Shown here: positions 1 through 8,561 of the stretch, piece by piece | How positions within the stretch are numbered: position 1 is the first letter of the stretch | Layout of the letters: each line of letters begins with the position of its first letter | Assembly: GCA_965233625.1 (NCBI GenBank) | Contig: OZ247499.1 | Coordinates: 2,852,001-2,916,000 of the forward strand | Source: G965233625 sp965233625 | GTDB taxonomy: Bacteria > Planctomycetota > Planctomycetia > Pirellulales > Pirellulaceae | Direction of reading: 5' to 3' | Length of the DNA: 64,000 nt | Notes under the pieces: generated by a model | What the model was told of the DNA's origin: nothing | Databases searched by the model: none | The model's input: only the letters and a program-made list of their open reading frames with translations | Program-made: the position numbers and the translations under genes

Positions 1-2
1 CA

Positions 3-1205
3 GCGCAGCAGTTTGCTGCCTGGCGCCTGTTGAAACCGCAGCAAGCCGTGGGCGACGAAAAAGCCTATCTCGCCCATGGTGAGCAGCAGGACCCTTACAA
101 GCCCCGCATGTTCCTCCGCGTGCCGTTAATGCATTGGCTGGCGAGGCGATGTTATCTGATGGGCTGTCCGTCTACCTGCCTGCGCGGCGTGATGGCGGTG
201 TCGGGCATCGTTACCTGCGGCGCGGCGTTCTGGTCGGCAGGACTCGCGGGCGGTTTAACGGGAATGTTTGTCTGCGGCGGCGTGCTGCTCTGCCTTTTTG
301 AACGCGTTGTGTTCAACCAGCACATGTGGCCCGACCCGCTCCTGGCGTGCTTTCTGGCCATCATCCAGTTGCTGCTGCTGACCGTCGAAGACGCCGTTCT
401 ATGCGGCAGCCTGTGCGGCATACTCGTCGCGCTTTCCGCCCTCACCCGGCTCGAACAACTCGCGCTGGCGCCGGGCGTGTTCCTCGCGATTCTCGCCCGC
501 GGCGCATCGCCTAGTCTGTTACTGCTGGCGTGCGTTGCAGGGCCGGCCGCAATCTCTTATCTGCTGTGGACACTCCACAACGGACTGCGGTACGGCATCT
601 GGCTGCCTGATAACACCTGGCTCTTCAACCTGAAGGTGATGTCTTCGGAAGTCGAAGCAACCCAGCACGGACAGACCGTTCAGCAGCTTGTTCAGGACGT
701 GGCGAAAGACTGGAAACAGCAATCCACGCGGCCCAGCGCAGGACTCTTTAACACGCTGCTACGCAGTCCATTCACGATGATCTACACGCTGCTTCGCCGC
801 GTCGCATCGTTGCTTGGCCCCGAGACCGTTATCAGCCAGCGGCTACTGTCGCCCCGTGGCAAAGCCTACACGCAGCAGCTGCCGTGGGCGAAGGTTCTCA
901 TGCACCTAGCGGCGCCAGGGTTTGTCACAGTGGCAATTATCTGGCAGCTGTATCTACTGCGTTCACCGCCCGTGTTTCTGATTCCCAGCGCATTCATCTT
1001 TGTCGCCTTCTGTGCATTTCACACACGTACGCGTTACCGGCTGAGCTTGCTACCTTCGCTAGGCGTGTGGCTGGCTTGGCTGGCGGGCAGCCCCGCGGCT
1101 TCTGCCGGCTTTGACATCACGTCGATGGTCTTCGCGGTAACGGCAGGCGGTTTACTATTTACCCTGCTGCTGGCCGGTGGGCGGCAGGAAATGGAACGGG
1201 CGTGA
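3..1205 (+). CDS. GT39-like membrane glycosyltransferase, 5'-partial
   Basis: The frame is open to the window edge, so the N-terminus is missing; the first in-window start candidate is a TTG at 30, but coding continues upstream of it. Near the start is DEKAYLAHG followed about 15 residues later by RVPLMHW, which resembles the catalytic acidic loop of PMT/ArnT-type (GT39) enzymes that use polyprenyl-phosphate sugars. Multiple hydrophobic membrane segments follow, with a final one near VFAVTAGGLLFTLLLAG. It converges on the DprE1-like gene with only 7 bp between stops. A role in polyprenyl-linked sugar transfer is inferred from this resemblance and from the neighbouring DprE1/UbiA pair; the substrate is unknown. 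Confidence 0.55.
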   Translation, partial: AQQFAAWRLLKPQQAVGDEKAYLAHGEQQDPYKPRMFLRVPLMHWLARRCYLMGCPSTCLRGVMAVSGIVTCGAAFWSAGLAGGLTGMFVCGGVLLCLFERVVFNQHMWPDPLLACFLAIIQLLLLTVEDAVLCGSLCGILVALSALTRLEQLALAPGVFLAILARGASPSLLLLACVAGPAAISYLLWTLHNGLRYGIWLPDNTWLFNLKVMSSEVEATQHGQTVQQLVQDVAKDWKQQSTRPSAGLFNTLLRSPFTMIYTLLRRVASLLGPETVISQRLLSPRGKAYTQQLPWAKVLMHLAAPGFVTVAIIWQLYLLRSPPVFLIPSAFIFVAFCAFHTRTRYRLSLLPSLGVWLAWLAGSPAASAGFDITSMVFAVTAGGLLFTLLLAGGRQEMERA

Positions 1206-1212
1206 AGCAAAT

Positions 1213-2583
1213 TCAGGCATCCGCCGATATCTGCAATCGCCGTGACTGCGACGAAGCGAACCTGCCGCCCGGATCAACCTCGCGCATCACGCGTTGAAAC
1301 TCCACCAGCCGCGGATACATCTGCGCGAAGGCGGCAGCGGAAGTCGCAGCGTCTTTCGCCAGGTACAATCGCCCACCGCAGGCCAGCACAACCGCGTCTA
1401 GTTCCGCCAGAAATTCACGCAAACCCGGCCGCACTGGAAAATCCAGGCAGATCGTGTATCCGGGATGCGGGAACGAAAGCATGCCGCCGCTCGCCTTTCC
1501 CATCCGCTTAATCACCGCCAGAAACGACGGCCGATCTTTACGGGCAGACAACGTCAGCAGCTCACGGATTCCCTGCCGGTACGTTTCGTGCGGAAATAAA
1601 GCCTGATACTGCACAAAGCCCGCCCGGCCATACAACTGGTTCCAGTCCCGGATTTTATCCAGCGGAAAGAAGTACGAACGGAAGTCGACCATCTGTTCAC
1701 GCTGCTTCCCGTACCGCGCGTAATAGAGCTTGTTGAACACGCCCATTATCGACGGTCGAAGCGCCGCCGCAGCCCAACGTGGCGCCTGCATCGTGCGTCC
1801 AGGCAGCAGCTTCAACGGGTCCGCCCGCAGTGCTGCCGGCAGATCATCAACCGTCGCTTCACGCGCCGGCATCCACACGCCGCGGCCCAGTTTTTCGCCC
1901 TGGGCAAGTCCATCGATCCAAGCCACGGAGAACCGGAAGCGATCGTCGTCCTGGAGAACTTCAAGCGTTTCATCCAGACCGCCTGTCCGTTGATAGGCCA
2001 CCTGAACATAAGCCGACGCAACGTGGTGCAGTTGCAACTGGGCGGAGATGATAATCCCCGTTAAGCCCATACCGCCCAGGGTCGCCCAGAAGACGTCGGT
2101 ATGACTTTCCCTTGAACAGCGGATCATATCGCCGCTGGCAAGCAGCAACTGAAACTCGCGGACATACTCGCCGAACGAACCATCAACGTGATGATTCTTC
2201 CCATGAACGTCCGCCGCAATCGCGCCGCCGACGGTGACCGCGTGCGTGCCGGGTGTGACCGCCGGAAACCATCCCTGCGGTAGAAAGCGATGGATAATTT
2301 CTTCCAGGGAAAGCCCGGCCTCGCATTCCAGCACGCCGGTCTCCGGGTCGAAATTCAGCACCTGCTTCAGACCAAGCCTGATCACGTTGCCGCCCGCGAC
2401 TGCTGCCGGGTCTCCGTAAGAGCGGCCCGCACCTCTGGCGATGCGTGGCCGTCCGTCGTCACGCACCAGCAAGCGGCGGAGCGAATCGACTTTTACAGGC
2501 GTCGAGAGATAACAAGAGTCGCGCTGAAAGTTGCCCCATCCGCCAAGTTGCACTTCCCGTTCAATCATGACACAACCTGACAC
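1213..2583 (-). CDS. DprE1-like FAD-dependent oxidase
   Basis: A 456-residue FAD_binding_4 (PCMH-type) oxidase. GAGRSYGD near residue 52 is the FAD/pyrophosphate loop, GGAIAADVHGKNHH near 120 matches the DprE1 signature, and WATLGGMGLTG near 166 completes the flavin domain. In mycobacteria DprE1 oxidises decaprenyl-phosphoryl-ribose on the way to the arabinose donor for cell-wall arabinan. It lies 10 bp downstream of a UbiA-type gene on the same strand, which fits a DPPR synthase-DprE1 pair. No DprE2-like reductase is in the window, so the full pathway is not shown. The family is clear; the exact substrate here is inference. Confidence 0.85.
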   Translation of the reverse strand: MSGCVMIEREVQLGGWGNFQRDSCYLSTPVKVDSLRRLLVRDDGRPRIARGAGRSYGDPAAVAGGNVIRLGLKQVLNFDPETGVLECEAGLSLEEIIHRFLPQGWFPAVTPGTHAVTVGGAIAADVHGKNHHVDGSFGEYVREFQLLLASGDMIRCSRESHTDVFWATLGGMGLTGIIISAQLQLHHVASAYVQVAYQRTGGLDETLEVLQDDDRFRFSVAWIDGLAQGEKLGRGVWMPAREATVDDLPAALRADPLKLLPGRTMQAPRWAAAALRPSIMGVFNKLYYARYGKQREQMVDFRSYFFPLDKIRDWNQLYGRAGFVQYQALFPHETYRQGIRELLTLSARKDRPSFLAVIKRMGKASGGMLSFPHPGYTICLDFPVRPGLREFLAELDAVVLACGGRLYLAKDAATSAAAFAQMYPRLVEFQRVMREVDPGGRFASSQSRRLQISADA

Positions 2584-2593
2584 CCGCAGGTGT

Positions 2594-3556
2594 TCAACCC
2601 GACAGGCAGAACAGCAGAATCACGGCGCCACCCGCGGCATAACTAAACCCGTCGCGCAGGGCGAAGGCGACAGGCGCCTCAAGCAGATGGCCGTCGCGGG
2701 CAAGTTTCCATTTCCGCAACAGCCAGAGGAACGTCACGCCGCCGGCAAGGTAAAGCAGCACCAGATTCCTGAACATCGCGCCGTGACCCGGCCCCGCAGC
2801 CGCCATCATCACGACAACTGCCAGAGCGCCCATCAGCGGCCCTGCCCAGGCAATCGCGGTTGTATGAGCACGATGGTAACCGCGGCCGGGCAGAGCGAAA
2901 TCGCTGCCGCGCGGCAACCGCCGCAGTTCTGCATACCGCTTAAGGAGCGCCAGCGAACAGAAGAACAGAAACGCTGATGCAAACAGCCAGGCGGGCAGCA
3001 CGATCCCCGTCGCAACGCTACCCGCAGCAATCCGCAACACATAAAAAGTGGCGAGCGCAGCAACATCCACCCCGACCCACCGCTTTAGCTGCCACGAATA
3101 CAACAACGCCAGCACGCAGTAACCCACCAGCAGCCCGCACAGAAACGGGCCAGCAAAGTAGGCTAGACCCGCAGCAAACACGTAAAGAACCGCTGCCAGA
3201 ACCGCCGCGGCATATGGAGGAAAACTGCCACTAGCCAGCGGCCGGCGCCTCTTGAGGTGGTGTCGGCGGTCGGCGTTGCGGTCAAGCAGATCATTCACCA
3301 CATAACCCGCTGATGCAGCCAGACTGAACGCGGCGAAGGCGCCCAACGCGCGGAACAGCACTGCCGCGTTGAATTCGCTGGCGACCATCACGGGCAGCAG
3401 CACCAGCAGGTTCTTTACCCACTGATAGGGCCGCAGAAGCTTCCACCCGTTTGCAGCTTGCGATGCAAATTTGTCGAAGCCAACGCGGCAACCACCGGCA
3501 ACGTGGGCTGATAGCTCACGCGGTGGGCGGAGGGCATCCATGCGACTACGTGTCAT
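2594..3556 (-). CDS. UbiA-type prenyltransferase, DPPR-synthase-like
   Basis: An integral membrane prenyltransferase with about eight hydrophobic segments. RPYQWVKNLL, then NDLLDRNADRRHH (the NDxxDxxxD metal/diphosphate motif), then KRRRPLASG are typical of the decaprenyl-phosphate phosphoribosyltransferase branch of UbiA. That enzyme makes decaprenylphosphoryl-5-phosphoribose, the precursor used two steps before DprE1. The frame is open up to 3727, but that upstream part crosses a terminator hairpin (3666-3715), so I place the start at the ATG at 3556; the ATG at 3541 is an alternative. Probably co-transcribed with the DprE1-like gene. Confidence 0.8.
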   Translation of the reverse strand: MTRSRMDALRPPRELSAHVAGGCRVGFDKFASQAANGWKLLRPYQWVKNLLVLLPVMVASEFNAAVLFRALGAFAAFSLAASAGYVVNDLLDRNADRRHHLKRRRPLASGSFPPYAAAVLAAVLYVFAAGLAYFAGPFLCGLLVGYCVLALLYSWQLKRWVGVDVAALATFYVLRIAAGSVATGIVLPAWLFASAFLFFCSLALLKRYAELRRLPRGSDFALPGRGYHRAHTTAIAWAGPLMGALAVVVMMAAAGPGHGAMFRNLVLLYLAGGVTFLWLLRKWKLARDGHLLEAPVAFALRDGFSYAAGGAVILLFCLSG

Positions 3557-3665
3557 CTCCCCGGGGTTCCTTTGCGATGAAGAGGCGTCGTCCGAAACTG
3601 CTATGAATCTAACACGTTGCAACAGCCGTTCCCAGTCACGATACACTTTCCAGCCATTCGCGCAC

Positions 3666-3715
3666 AAAAAAAACCGGCCGCTCACGATCCGTAATGATTG
3701 ATCGTGAACAGCCGG
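3666..3715 (-). terminator. Rho-independent terminator of the csbD-like gene
   Basis: CCGGC and TCACGATC (3674-3689) pair with GATCGTGA and GCCGG (3700-3715). Read on the minus strand the stem is followed by an eight-base T run (A run at 3666-3673). It sits just downstream of the csbD-like stop codon. Confidence 0.85.
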
Positions 3716-3748
3716 AATAAATTTCATCCCGCGTGACGCGAGGCGTTG

Positions 3749-3952
3749 TTAGCAGCTGCAATTCTCTTCAAATTCACAGAGCTGCTTTTCCGCTTCTTCC
3801 TTCGCCACGCCGTATTTCTCCTGGATTTTGCCGACCAGCTCTTCGCGTTTGCCGTCGACAACATCCAGATCGTCGTCAGTCAGCTTGCCCCACTTCTGTT
3901 GCACCTGACCTTTTGCCTGTTTCCATTTACCTTGGATCTGATCCCAGTTCAT
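3749..3952 (-). CDS. CsbD-like stress-response protein
   Basis: A 67-residue protein starting MNWDQIQGKWKQAKG, the usual opening of the CsbD family (general stress proteins of unknown molecular function), followed by VQQKWGKLTDDDL. The frame extends upstream, but the ATG at 3952 has a good AGGAAGG Shine-Dalgarno 9 bp before it and matches the family start. The C-terminus ends CEFEENCSC, an unusual cysteine-rich tail. It is followed by its own terminator. A small lipoprotein gene lies just upstream on the same strand, so the two may be stress co-expressed. Confidence 0.88.
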   Translation of the reverse strand: MNWDQIQGKWKQAKGQVQQKWGKLTDDDLDVVDGKREELVGKIQEKYGVAKEEAEKQLCEFEENCSC

Positions 3953-4016
3953 AGCATTAACCTTCCTTTGTGATTGTGAATCCGTTTTCGCGGAGGAACA
4001 TGCCTTGGACGAGTGA

Positions 4017-4166
4017 TTACTCGCCAGCGTCTTCAATGGCGTCGGCGACATCTTCAACAGCGTCCTCAACAGGTCCTTCACCACCAACTTCAACTTCACA
4101 GCCGGTCAGGCTCATTGCGGCGGTCAGGGTGAAAACGGACATAAACAAAAAGAATAGACGCTTCAT
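4017..4166 (-). CDS. small acidic lipoprotein
   Basis: A 49-residue product. MKRLFFLFMSVFTLTAAMS is a signal peptide, LTGC is the lipobox, and the mature part (EVEVGGEGPVEDAVEDVAD) is strongly acidic. The start at 4166 is supported by AAGGAA about 8 bp upstream. This resembles entericidin-like small lipoproteins in size only; I see no specific family motif. It lies 64 bp upstream of the csbD-like gene on the same strand. Confidence 0.6.
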   Translation of the reverse strand: MKRLFFLFMSVFTLTAAMSLTGCEVEVGGEGPVEDAVEDVADAIEDAGE

Positions 4167-4518
4167 TCCAGAATTCCTTATCTGTATATCTGTGTTGTTA
4201 GTTGGACGGTTGATATCATTCGCAAAGCCTGTGCCAATGCCCGGCCAGCATCCCGGCATTCTTTAAACAACCTTGGCTCAACCGGCAAAATGCCGCATGT
4301 AAGCGGCCGAAACGATGATCCGTTCCGCCCATCCAACTTTGTGGAACCTCCGCTTTCTGTACGATTCGCGAGCAACCTGGCAGTTGAGTGACCAGGGCGC
4401 CCCGGCTGCATAACGCCCGCGTGGTGGACTGGCCAGAAAGGTGCATTGGCACCATGCTTAGTGCTTTCCACGCACCGCCCTCGACGCCGTCGTGCTTCAT
4501 CTTTGCGGAACCCAAGCC
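4167..4518. other. intergenic region, no gene recognised
   Basis: About 350 bp between the divergent small-lipoprotein and methyltransferase genes. It presumably holds both promoters. Open frames here lack recognisable protein features or starts with a ribosome binding site. Confidence 0.5.
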
Positions 4519-5229
4519 ATGCAGATATCAAAAGAAGGCGACCTGCCTGTCTCGACAGACTTCGAGCAGATCAGCCATCTAGTGCCGCTCGATGGCGCCC
4601 GGTTGTTAGAGCTTGGCTGTGGAGCGGCCGAGGTCACTACACAGTTAGCCACGCGCACCCTGGTGCGTGAGATTGTGGCGATGGAAGTGGACCAGATTCA
4701 GCACGGGAAGAATCTGCTGGTGACTGGCATGCCGAAGGTTGATTTCCGGTATGGCGGAGCGGCAGAGATTGACCTGCCAGATGCATCGGTCGACGCGGTG
4801 CTAATGTTGAAATCACTTCACCATGTGCCGCTGCAAGAGATGGATCAGGCGCTGCGCGAGATCGCCCGCGTCCTCCGCCCCGGCGGACTCGTCTATCTAT
4901 CAGAGCCCGTTTACGCCGGCGCCTTCAACGAAATCCTGCGGCTGTTCCACGATGAGAAACAGGTGCGGACCGCAGCGTTTGAAGCCATCCAGCGGGCCAT
5001 CGATGCGAGTCTGTTTGAATTACAAGAAGAAGTGCACTTTGTGGTCGAACGTGGGTTCGAGAATTTCGCTGCGTTTGAAGAGCGGATCTTCGGCGTGACG
5101 CATACGGACTTTCAAATCAGCGAAGCCATACATGCTGAAATCCGGGAGAAATTCGCCGCCCAAGCGGCAGCGGATGGCAGCGTTCTATTCCGGCAGCCAG
5201 TACGGGTGGATCTATTGCGGAAAGTCTGA
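4519..5229 (+). CDS. class I SAM-dependent methyltransferase
   Basis: A Methyltransf_11-type Rossmann domain: LLELGCGAAEVT is motif I (SAM binding), VAMEVD is the acidic residue after beta-2, DASVDAVLMLKSLHHV is motif IV and VLRPGGLVYLSEP is the post-III strand. The C-terminal ~90 residues are helical and may form a substrate cap. I place the start at the ATG at 4519; an in-frame ATG at 4492 would add nine residues. The substrate cannot be told from sequence. It converges on the coiled-coil lipoprotein gene. Confidence 0.8.
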   Translation: MQISKEGDLPVSTDFEQISHLVPLDGARLLELGCGAAEVTTQLATRTLVREIVAMEVDQIQHGKNLLVTGMPKVDFRYGGAAEIDLPDASVDAVLMLKSLHHVPLQEMDQALREIARVLRPGGLVYLSEPVYAGAFNEILRLFHDEKQVRTAAFEAIQRAIDASLFELQEEVHFVVERGFENFAAFEERIFGVTHTDFQISEAIHAEIREKFAAQAAADGSVLFRQPVRVDLLRKV

Positions 5230-5247
5230 TGTTGCGCTATCGGCGGC

Positions 5248-5697
5248 TTACACACCGTCCGCAACCAAAGCTTGAATCCGCCCTTCTAATTCCGCGATCT
5301 GTTTTTCGAGTTGCAGGTAAGCAGCAAAACGCTGTTCGAGTCTTGCTTCGGTCGCCGCTAGTTCCGACTCGTACTGTTTGCTTTCGGCAACCGCCACGCG
5401 TACTTTTTCTTCTGCCTGCTGTTTTGCTGCGGGGCTGGCGGAAGCGGCCTGTGCGGACAGAAGCAGGGCGGTCTGAAATTTCGACCGGGCAAGTTCACGC
5501 TTCGAGGCGACCAGCGTCCGCAGGTGTTTCACCTCTTCCCAAAGCAACTGCTGCTCCTGCTGAAGCGACTGCTGCTCAAGCAGTAACTGTTTCAGTTTCA
5601 CACCGCGATTGCTGCCACAGCCCGTCGCCGCCACACATGCAAGCAGGCAGAAGCCGCTGACGACGTACGTGGCGGTGTTACATGTTGGTGTCGTCAT
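5248..5697 (-). CDS. coiled-coil putative lipoprotein
   Basis: The N-terminus has a hydrophobic segment VVSGFCLLACVAATGC that ends in a possible lipobox (ATGC), so a membrane anchor at the cell surface or periplasm is likely. The rest (LKQLLLEQQSLQQEQQLL ... EARLEQRFAAYLQLEKQI) is heptad-rich and predicted coiled coil. The ATG at 5697 overlaps the last 20 bases of the upstream HD gene, so the two are translationally close. No family is recognised. Confidence 0.6.
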   Translation of the reverse strand: MTTPTCNTATYVVSGFCLLACVAATGCGSNRGVKLKQLLLEQQSLQQEQQLLWEEVKHLRTLVASKRELARSKFQTALLLSAQAASASPAAKQQAEEKVRVAVAESKQYESELAATEARLEQRFAAYLQLEKQIAELEGRIQALVADGV

Positions 5698-7081
5698 CTT
5701 CGCTTCCGGCGCCAATGAGCTGATCTACCGCCGCCGCGATTTCGCTGGCGTGCTCTAACGACTGAGCGTACACCCGGCAGATGCGATGGCTGACCGGCAG
5801 GTGGCTGTACAATTGATTCGCGGCTAACGGCTTCACTTTATTGCGGGCCGCATCAAACAGAAAATTCTGCCCCGCTGCCGGGCCTTGCGTATGCGGCCGG
5901 GCCACATGCCGCGGCACATCAATCCGCAGCGGCATGTCCGACAGTTCCGCAGGCAACAGCTTGCGGATGCGCGATTCAACAAACTCCGCATCGCTGAAGA
6001 TGCTCTGCTGTTCCGGGTCGCCCTCGTTGAAAACCAGATTCCGCTGGCACACCATTTCCCATAGCGTTTCCCGCCGCAACAACTGGCGCCATTTCTCGCC
6101 CAGTTCCCGCTGACGGGGGTCGGCGGAGCGTGGCCAGCGCGACACATCCACCAGCAGCGAAAACTCGGTGAATTCCAGATAGTCGTCCAAGTGTTCCAGC
6201 GGGTTGCCAGGGAACAACAGCTCTTTGCTCTCGCGGAACAGGTCCGCCAGCGTCAGGTCGATGGCGCGGACGGTGCGATGGAAATAGACCGTCGAAAACA
6301 GCTCACTGCGGATGGTCATAAACCGCATCAACGCGCCCATGCCACGGTCGTGAATCGTCAGGCCGTGTTCGCTGAAGAAGGTGTAATGCAGCAGACGTTC
6401 AAGATCGAACGAACGCTGACTGTATCCGCTCATATAAGCGTCGCGAAGGACGAAGTCCATGTTGTCGATGGTGTAAACGCCGCTCAGCAGGCTACGCAGA
6501 AAACGCAACCACTGCGGCTGCCGGGCATCGGCAGCATCGCCCGTCGGACGGCGGATGATCCAGGCGATCTGTTGCGGGTCGAGCGTCTCGCTGGCGGCCA
6601 GACGCCCTTCCGGATTGCGGCGGATGCCGCGGATAAGGTCACCCAGCACGCCGGTGATAATCTCGGCGCCGACCATCTCGTGCGTTAGCCCATAGCCGCG
6701 GAGATAATGCGCATCGAAGAAGTGCCCGTACGGCCCATGCCCCACATCGTGCAGCAGCCCGGCGAGCCGCAGCAGCGATTCAACATAGGCCAGGCTCGGC
6801 GTATCTTTGCACGTCGCCGCCAGACTCGGATACAACGCCCGCGCCACACGTCCGCCCAGATGCATCGCGCCGATGATGTGCTGAAACCGCGTGTGCTCCG
6901 CCGTGGGAAAGACCCAGTACGCCGTCTGCAACTGATGGATGTACCGCATCCGCTGCACCCACGGATGGTCAATCAGCTGCCGCTCCGCAACCTCACCCTC
7001 TTTCACATCCGCGCCGGAACTGAACGGGATATATCCGTGGACAGGATCGTGGATCAGATTCTCAAGATGGTATTCACGCAT
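5678..7081 (-). CDS. HD-domain phosphohydrolase (SAMHD1/dGTPase-like)
   Basis: A 467-residue HD protein that starts IHDPVHGYIPF. The metal-binding motifs are AEHTRFQHIIGAMHLG (first His), LAGLLHDVGHGPYGH (the HD pair) and VYTIDNMDFVLRDAYM (late Asp). The arrangement matches the YpgQ/SAMHD1-type HD branch that includes dNTP triphosphohydrolases. The real substrate is unknown. It is cotranscribed with the overlapping coiled-coil lipoprotein gene. Directly upstream lies the repeat element hit by the IS. Confidence 0.82.
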   Translation of the reverse strand: MREYHLENLIHDPVHGYIPFSSGADVKEGEVAERQLIDHPWVQRMRYIHQLQTAYWVFPTAEHTRFQHIIGAMHLGGRVARALYPSLAATCKDTPSLAYVESLLRLAGLLHDVGHGPYGHFFDAHYLRGYGLTHEMVGAEIITGVLGDLIRGIRRNPEGRLAASETLDPQQIAWIIRRPTGDAADARQPQWLRFLRSLLSGVYTIDNMDFVLRDAYMSGYSQRSFDLERLLHYTFFSEHGLTIHDRGMGALMRFMTIRSELFSTVYFHRTVRAIDLTLADLFRESKELLFPGNPLEHLDDYLEFTEFSLLVDVSRWPRSADPRQRELGEKWRQLLRRETLWEMVCQRNLVFNEGDPEQQSIFSDAEFVESRIRKLLPAELSDMPLRIDVPRHVARPHTQGPAAGQNFLFDAARNKVKPLAANQLYSHLPVSHRICRVYAQSLEHASEIAAAVDQLIGAGSEDDDTNM

Positions 7082-7278
7082 ACGCAGCCACCATGCCGCT
7101 GTTGGAGTTGGATGGGTTTATCTGAGTGCTCAGTTTCGAACTAGCAAACTAACCCGAAGCGCGAGCGAGGGACGTTTGATGGGAAGCCAGGAATAAGGTG
7201 TTTTGGCCACTTTCGCCGGAAGGGTGGACTTCAACCGGCGGCGTGCTTCCCACCTCAGGCGTCCCTCGAAACTATGAA

Positions 7279-7343
7279 GGAAGCCTCCGTCGGTCTTAAA
7301 GTGGAAGTTAGCAGATTCTTTCACTTGACCTTGGGAGGCTTCC
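7279..7343 (+). promoter_or_regulatory. hairpin that masks the transposase ribosome binding site
   Basis: GGAAGCCTCC (7279-7288) is exactly complementary to GGAGGCTTCC (7334-7343). The second arm overlaps the transposase Shine-Dalgarno GGGAGG (7333-7338). Transcripts entering from outside the IS would form this stem and hide the site, a known protective strategy of insertion sequences; here it is inferred from the sequence alone. Confidence 0.55.
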
Positions 7344-7346
7344 AGG

Positions 7347-8360
7347 ATGTTTTACGTTGGATTAGATGTTCATGCAAAGTTTGTAGCGGTATGTGTGCTC
7401 GACGATCAAGGGAAAAAGCAGCGGGAAGTGAAGCTGGGGCCGGTGACGGAACTGCTGCATTTCCTGAAGTCGCTCGACCAGCCGTTTCATGTGGCTTACG
7501 AAGCCAGCTGCGGTTATGGCGAGTATTTCAACCTGCTGTCTCCGCTGGCCGAATCGGTCACGGTGGCGCACCCGGCGCAGTTGCACGCGATCTTCAAATC
7601 CAGCAGGAAGAACGACCGCAACGACGCCCACATGCTGGCCCGGCTGCTGCTGGTGGAAATGCTTCCGCGGGTGCATGTACCCAGCAACGAAGTGCGGGCC
7701 TGGCGGGAGATGATCGTGTTCCGCACCCGCACGGTCGAAAAACGCACCCGGGCCAAGAATGGTCTGCGTGCACTGTTGCGGACGCTGCTGATCCAGGCGC
7801 CGAAAAGTCTGTGGACGCGCAAAGGCGTCGCCTGGCTGAAAGCCCTCGAGTTCGCCAGTCCGATGCACGCGATCAAACGCGACTTACTCTTACAGGAGAT
7901 CGACGATCTGAACCGTTCCATCCGGCGGATCGAAAAAGAGCTGGAAGCCTTCGCCAGCGGGAGTCCGGCTGTTGCGCTGCTGCGGACCATCCCCGGCGTT
8001 GGCATCCGCACGGCCGAAGCGGTGGCTGCGTTTATCGACGATCCGCAGCGGTTCGGCAACGCGAAGCAGATTGGTGCGTACTTCGGCCTGGTGCCCCGGC
8101 AGGATCAATCGGGTTCGACCAACCGGCTGGGACACATCACCCGCGAAGGGCCCAGCGTGGTCCGCAAAATGCTGGTCGAAGCGGTGTGGCAGGCCGTGCG
8201 TCGTTCGCCCACGGTCGCCGCCTACCGCCAGCGTATCCGCCGCGACGACGCGGCGCGGGGCAAGATCGCCACGGTCGCCACGGCGCACTATCTGTGCCGC
8301 GTGATGTGGGCGATGCTCAAGAACCAGACCGTCTGGCAGGAGAGTGGACTCGCCGCCTAA
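7347..8360 (+). CDS. IS110-family transposase (DEDD recombinase)
   Basis: A 337-residue recombinase. The N-terminal RuvC-like DEDD domain shows MFYVGLDVHAK (first Asp), YEASCGYG (Glu) and SSRKNDRNDAHMLARLL (Asp pair). A coiled-coil linker (LLLQEIDDLNRSIRRIEKELE) leads to the Transposase_20 domain with IPGVGIRTAEA and SGSTNRLGHITREG, the region that carries the family's catalytic serine. Length is typical and the frame is intact. GGGAGG lies 8 bp before the ATG. In this family the enzyme works with an element-encoded guide RNA (see the ncRNA downstream). Confidence 0.95.
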   Translation: MFYVGLDVHAKFVAVCVLDDQGKKQREVKLGPVTELLHFLKSLDQPFHVAYEASCGYGEYFNLLSPLAESVTVAHPAQLHAIFKSSRKNDRNDAHMLARLLLVEMLPRVHVPSNEVRAWREMIVFRTRTVEKRTRAKNGLRALLRTLLIQAPKSLWTRKGVAWLKALEFASPMHAIKRDLLLQEIDDLNRSIRRIEKELEAFASGSPAVALLRTIPGVGIRTAEAVAAFIDDPQRFGNAKQIGAYFGLVPRQDQSGSTNRLGHITREGPSVVRKMLVEAVWQAVRRSPTVAAYRQRIRRDDAARGKIATVATAHYLCRVMWAMLKNQTVWQESGLAA

Positions 8361-8561
8361 GCTCGCTCCGGCCTCACCCGCAAAGACCCGGGCGGCGTCT
8401 TCTCTGGAGACCTGTCGCACTCGCAGCCGTTGTGAGCGAGCGACGACCGGCTCCGGCGAAGACCCGCCCTACCCGTTCACTTAAAAACTTCGACAACTAG
8501 CACGTAAGTGCAGCGTAACCAGTAGAATCAACCACTTCCTTCAAGGCTGAAAGCGGAATAA

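Noticed and set aside
3557..3727. N-terminal extension of the UbiA-like protein
   Set aside because: It would read through the csbD terminator hairpin and has no UbiA similarity.
7274..8500. Long alternative reading frame over the IS transposase
   Set aside because: A shadow of the DEDD transposase frame, with arginine-rich low-complexity translation.
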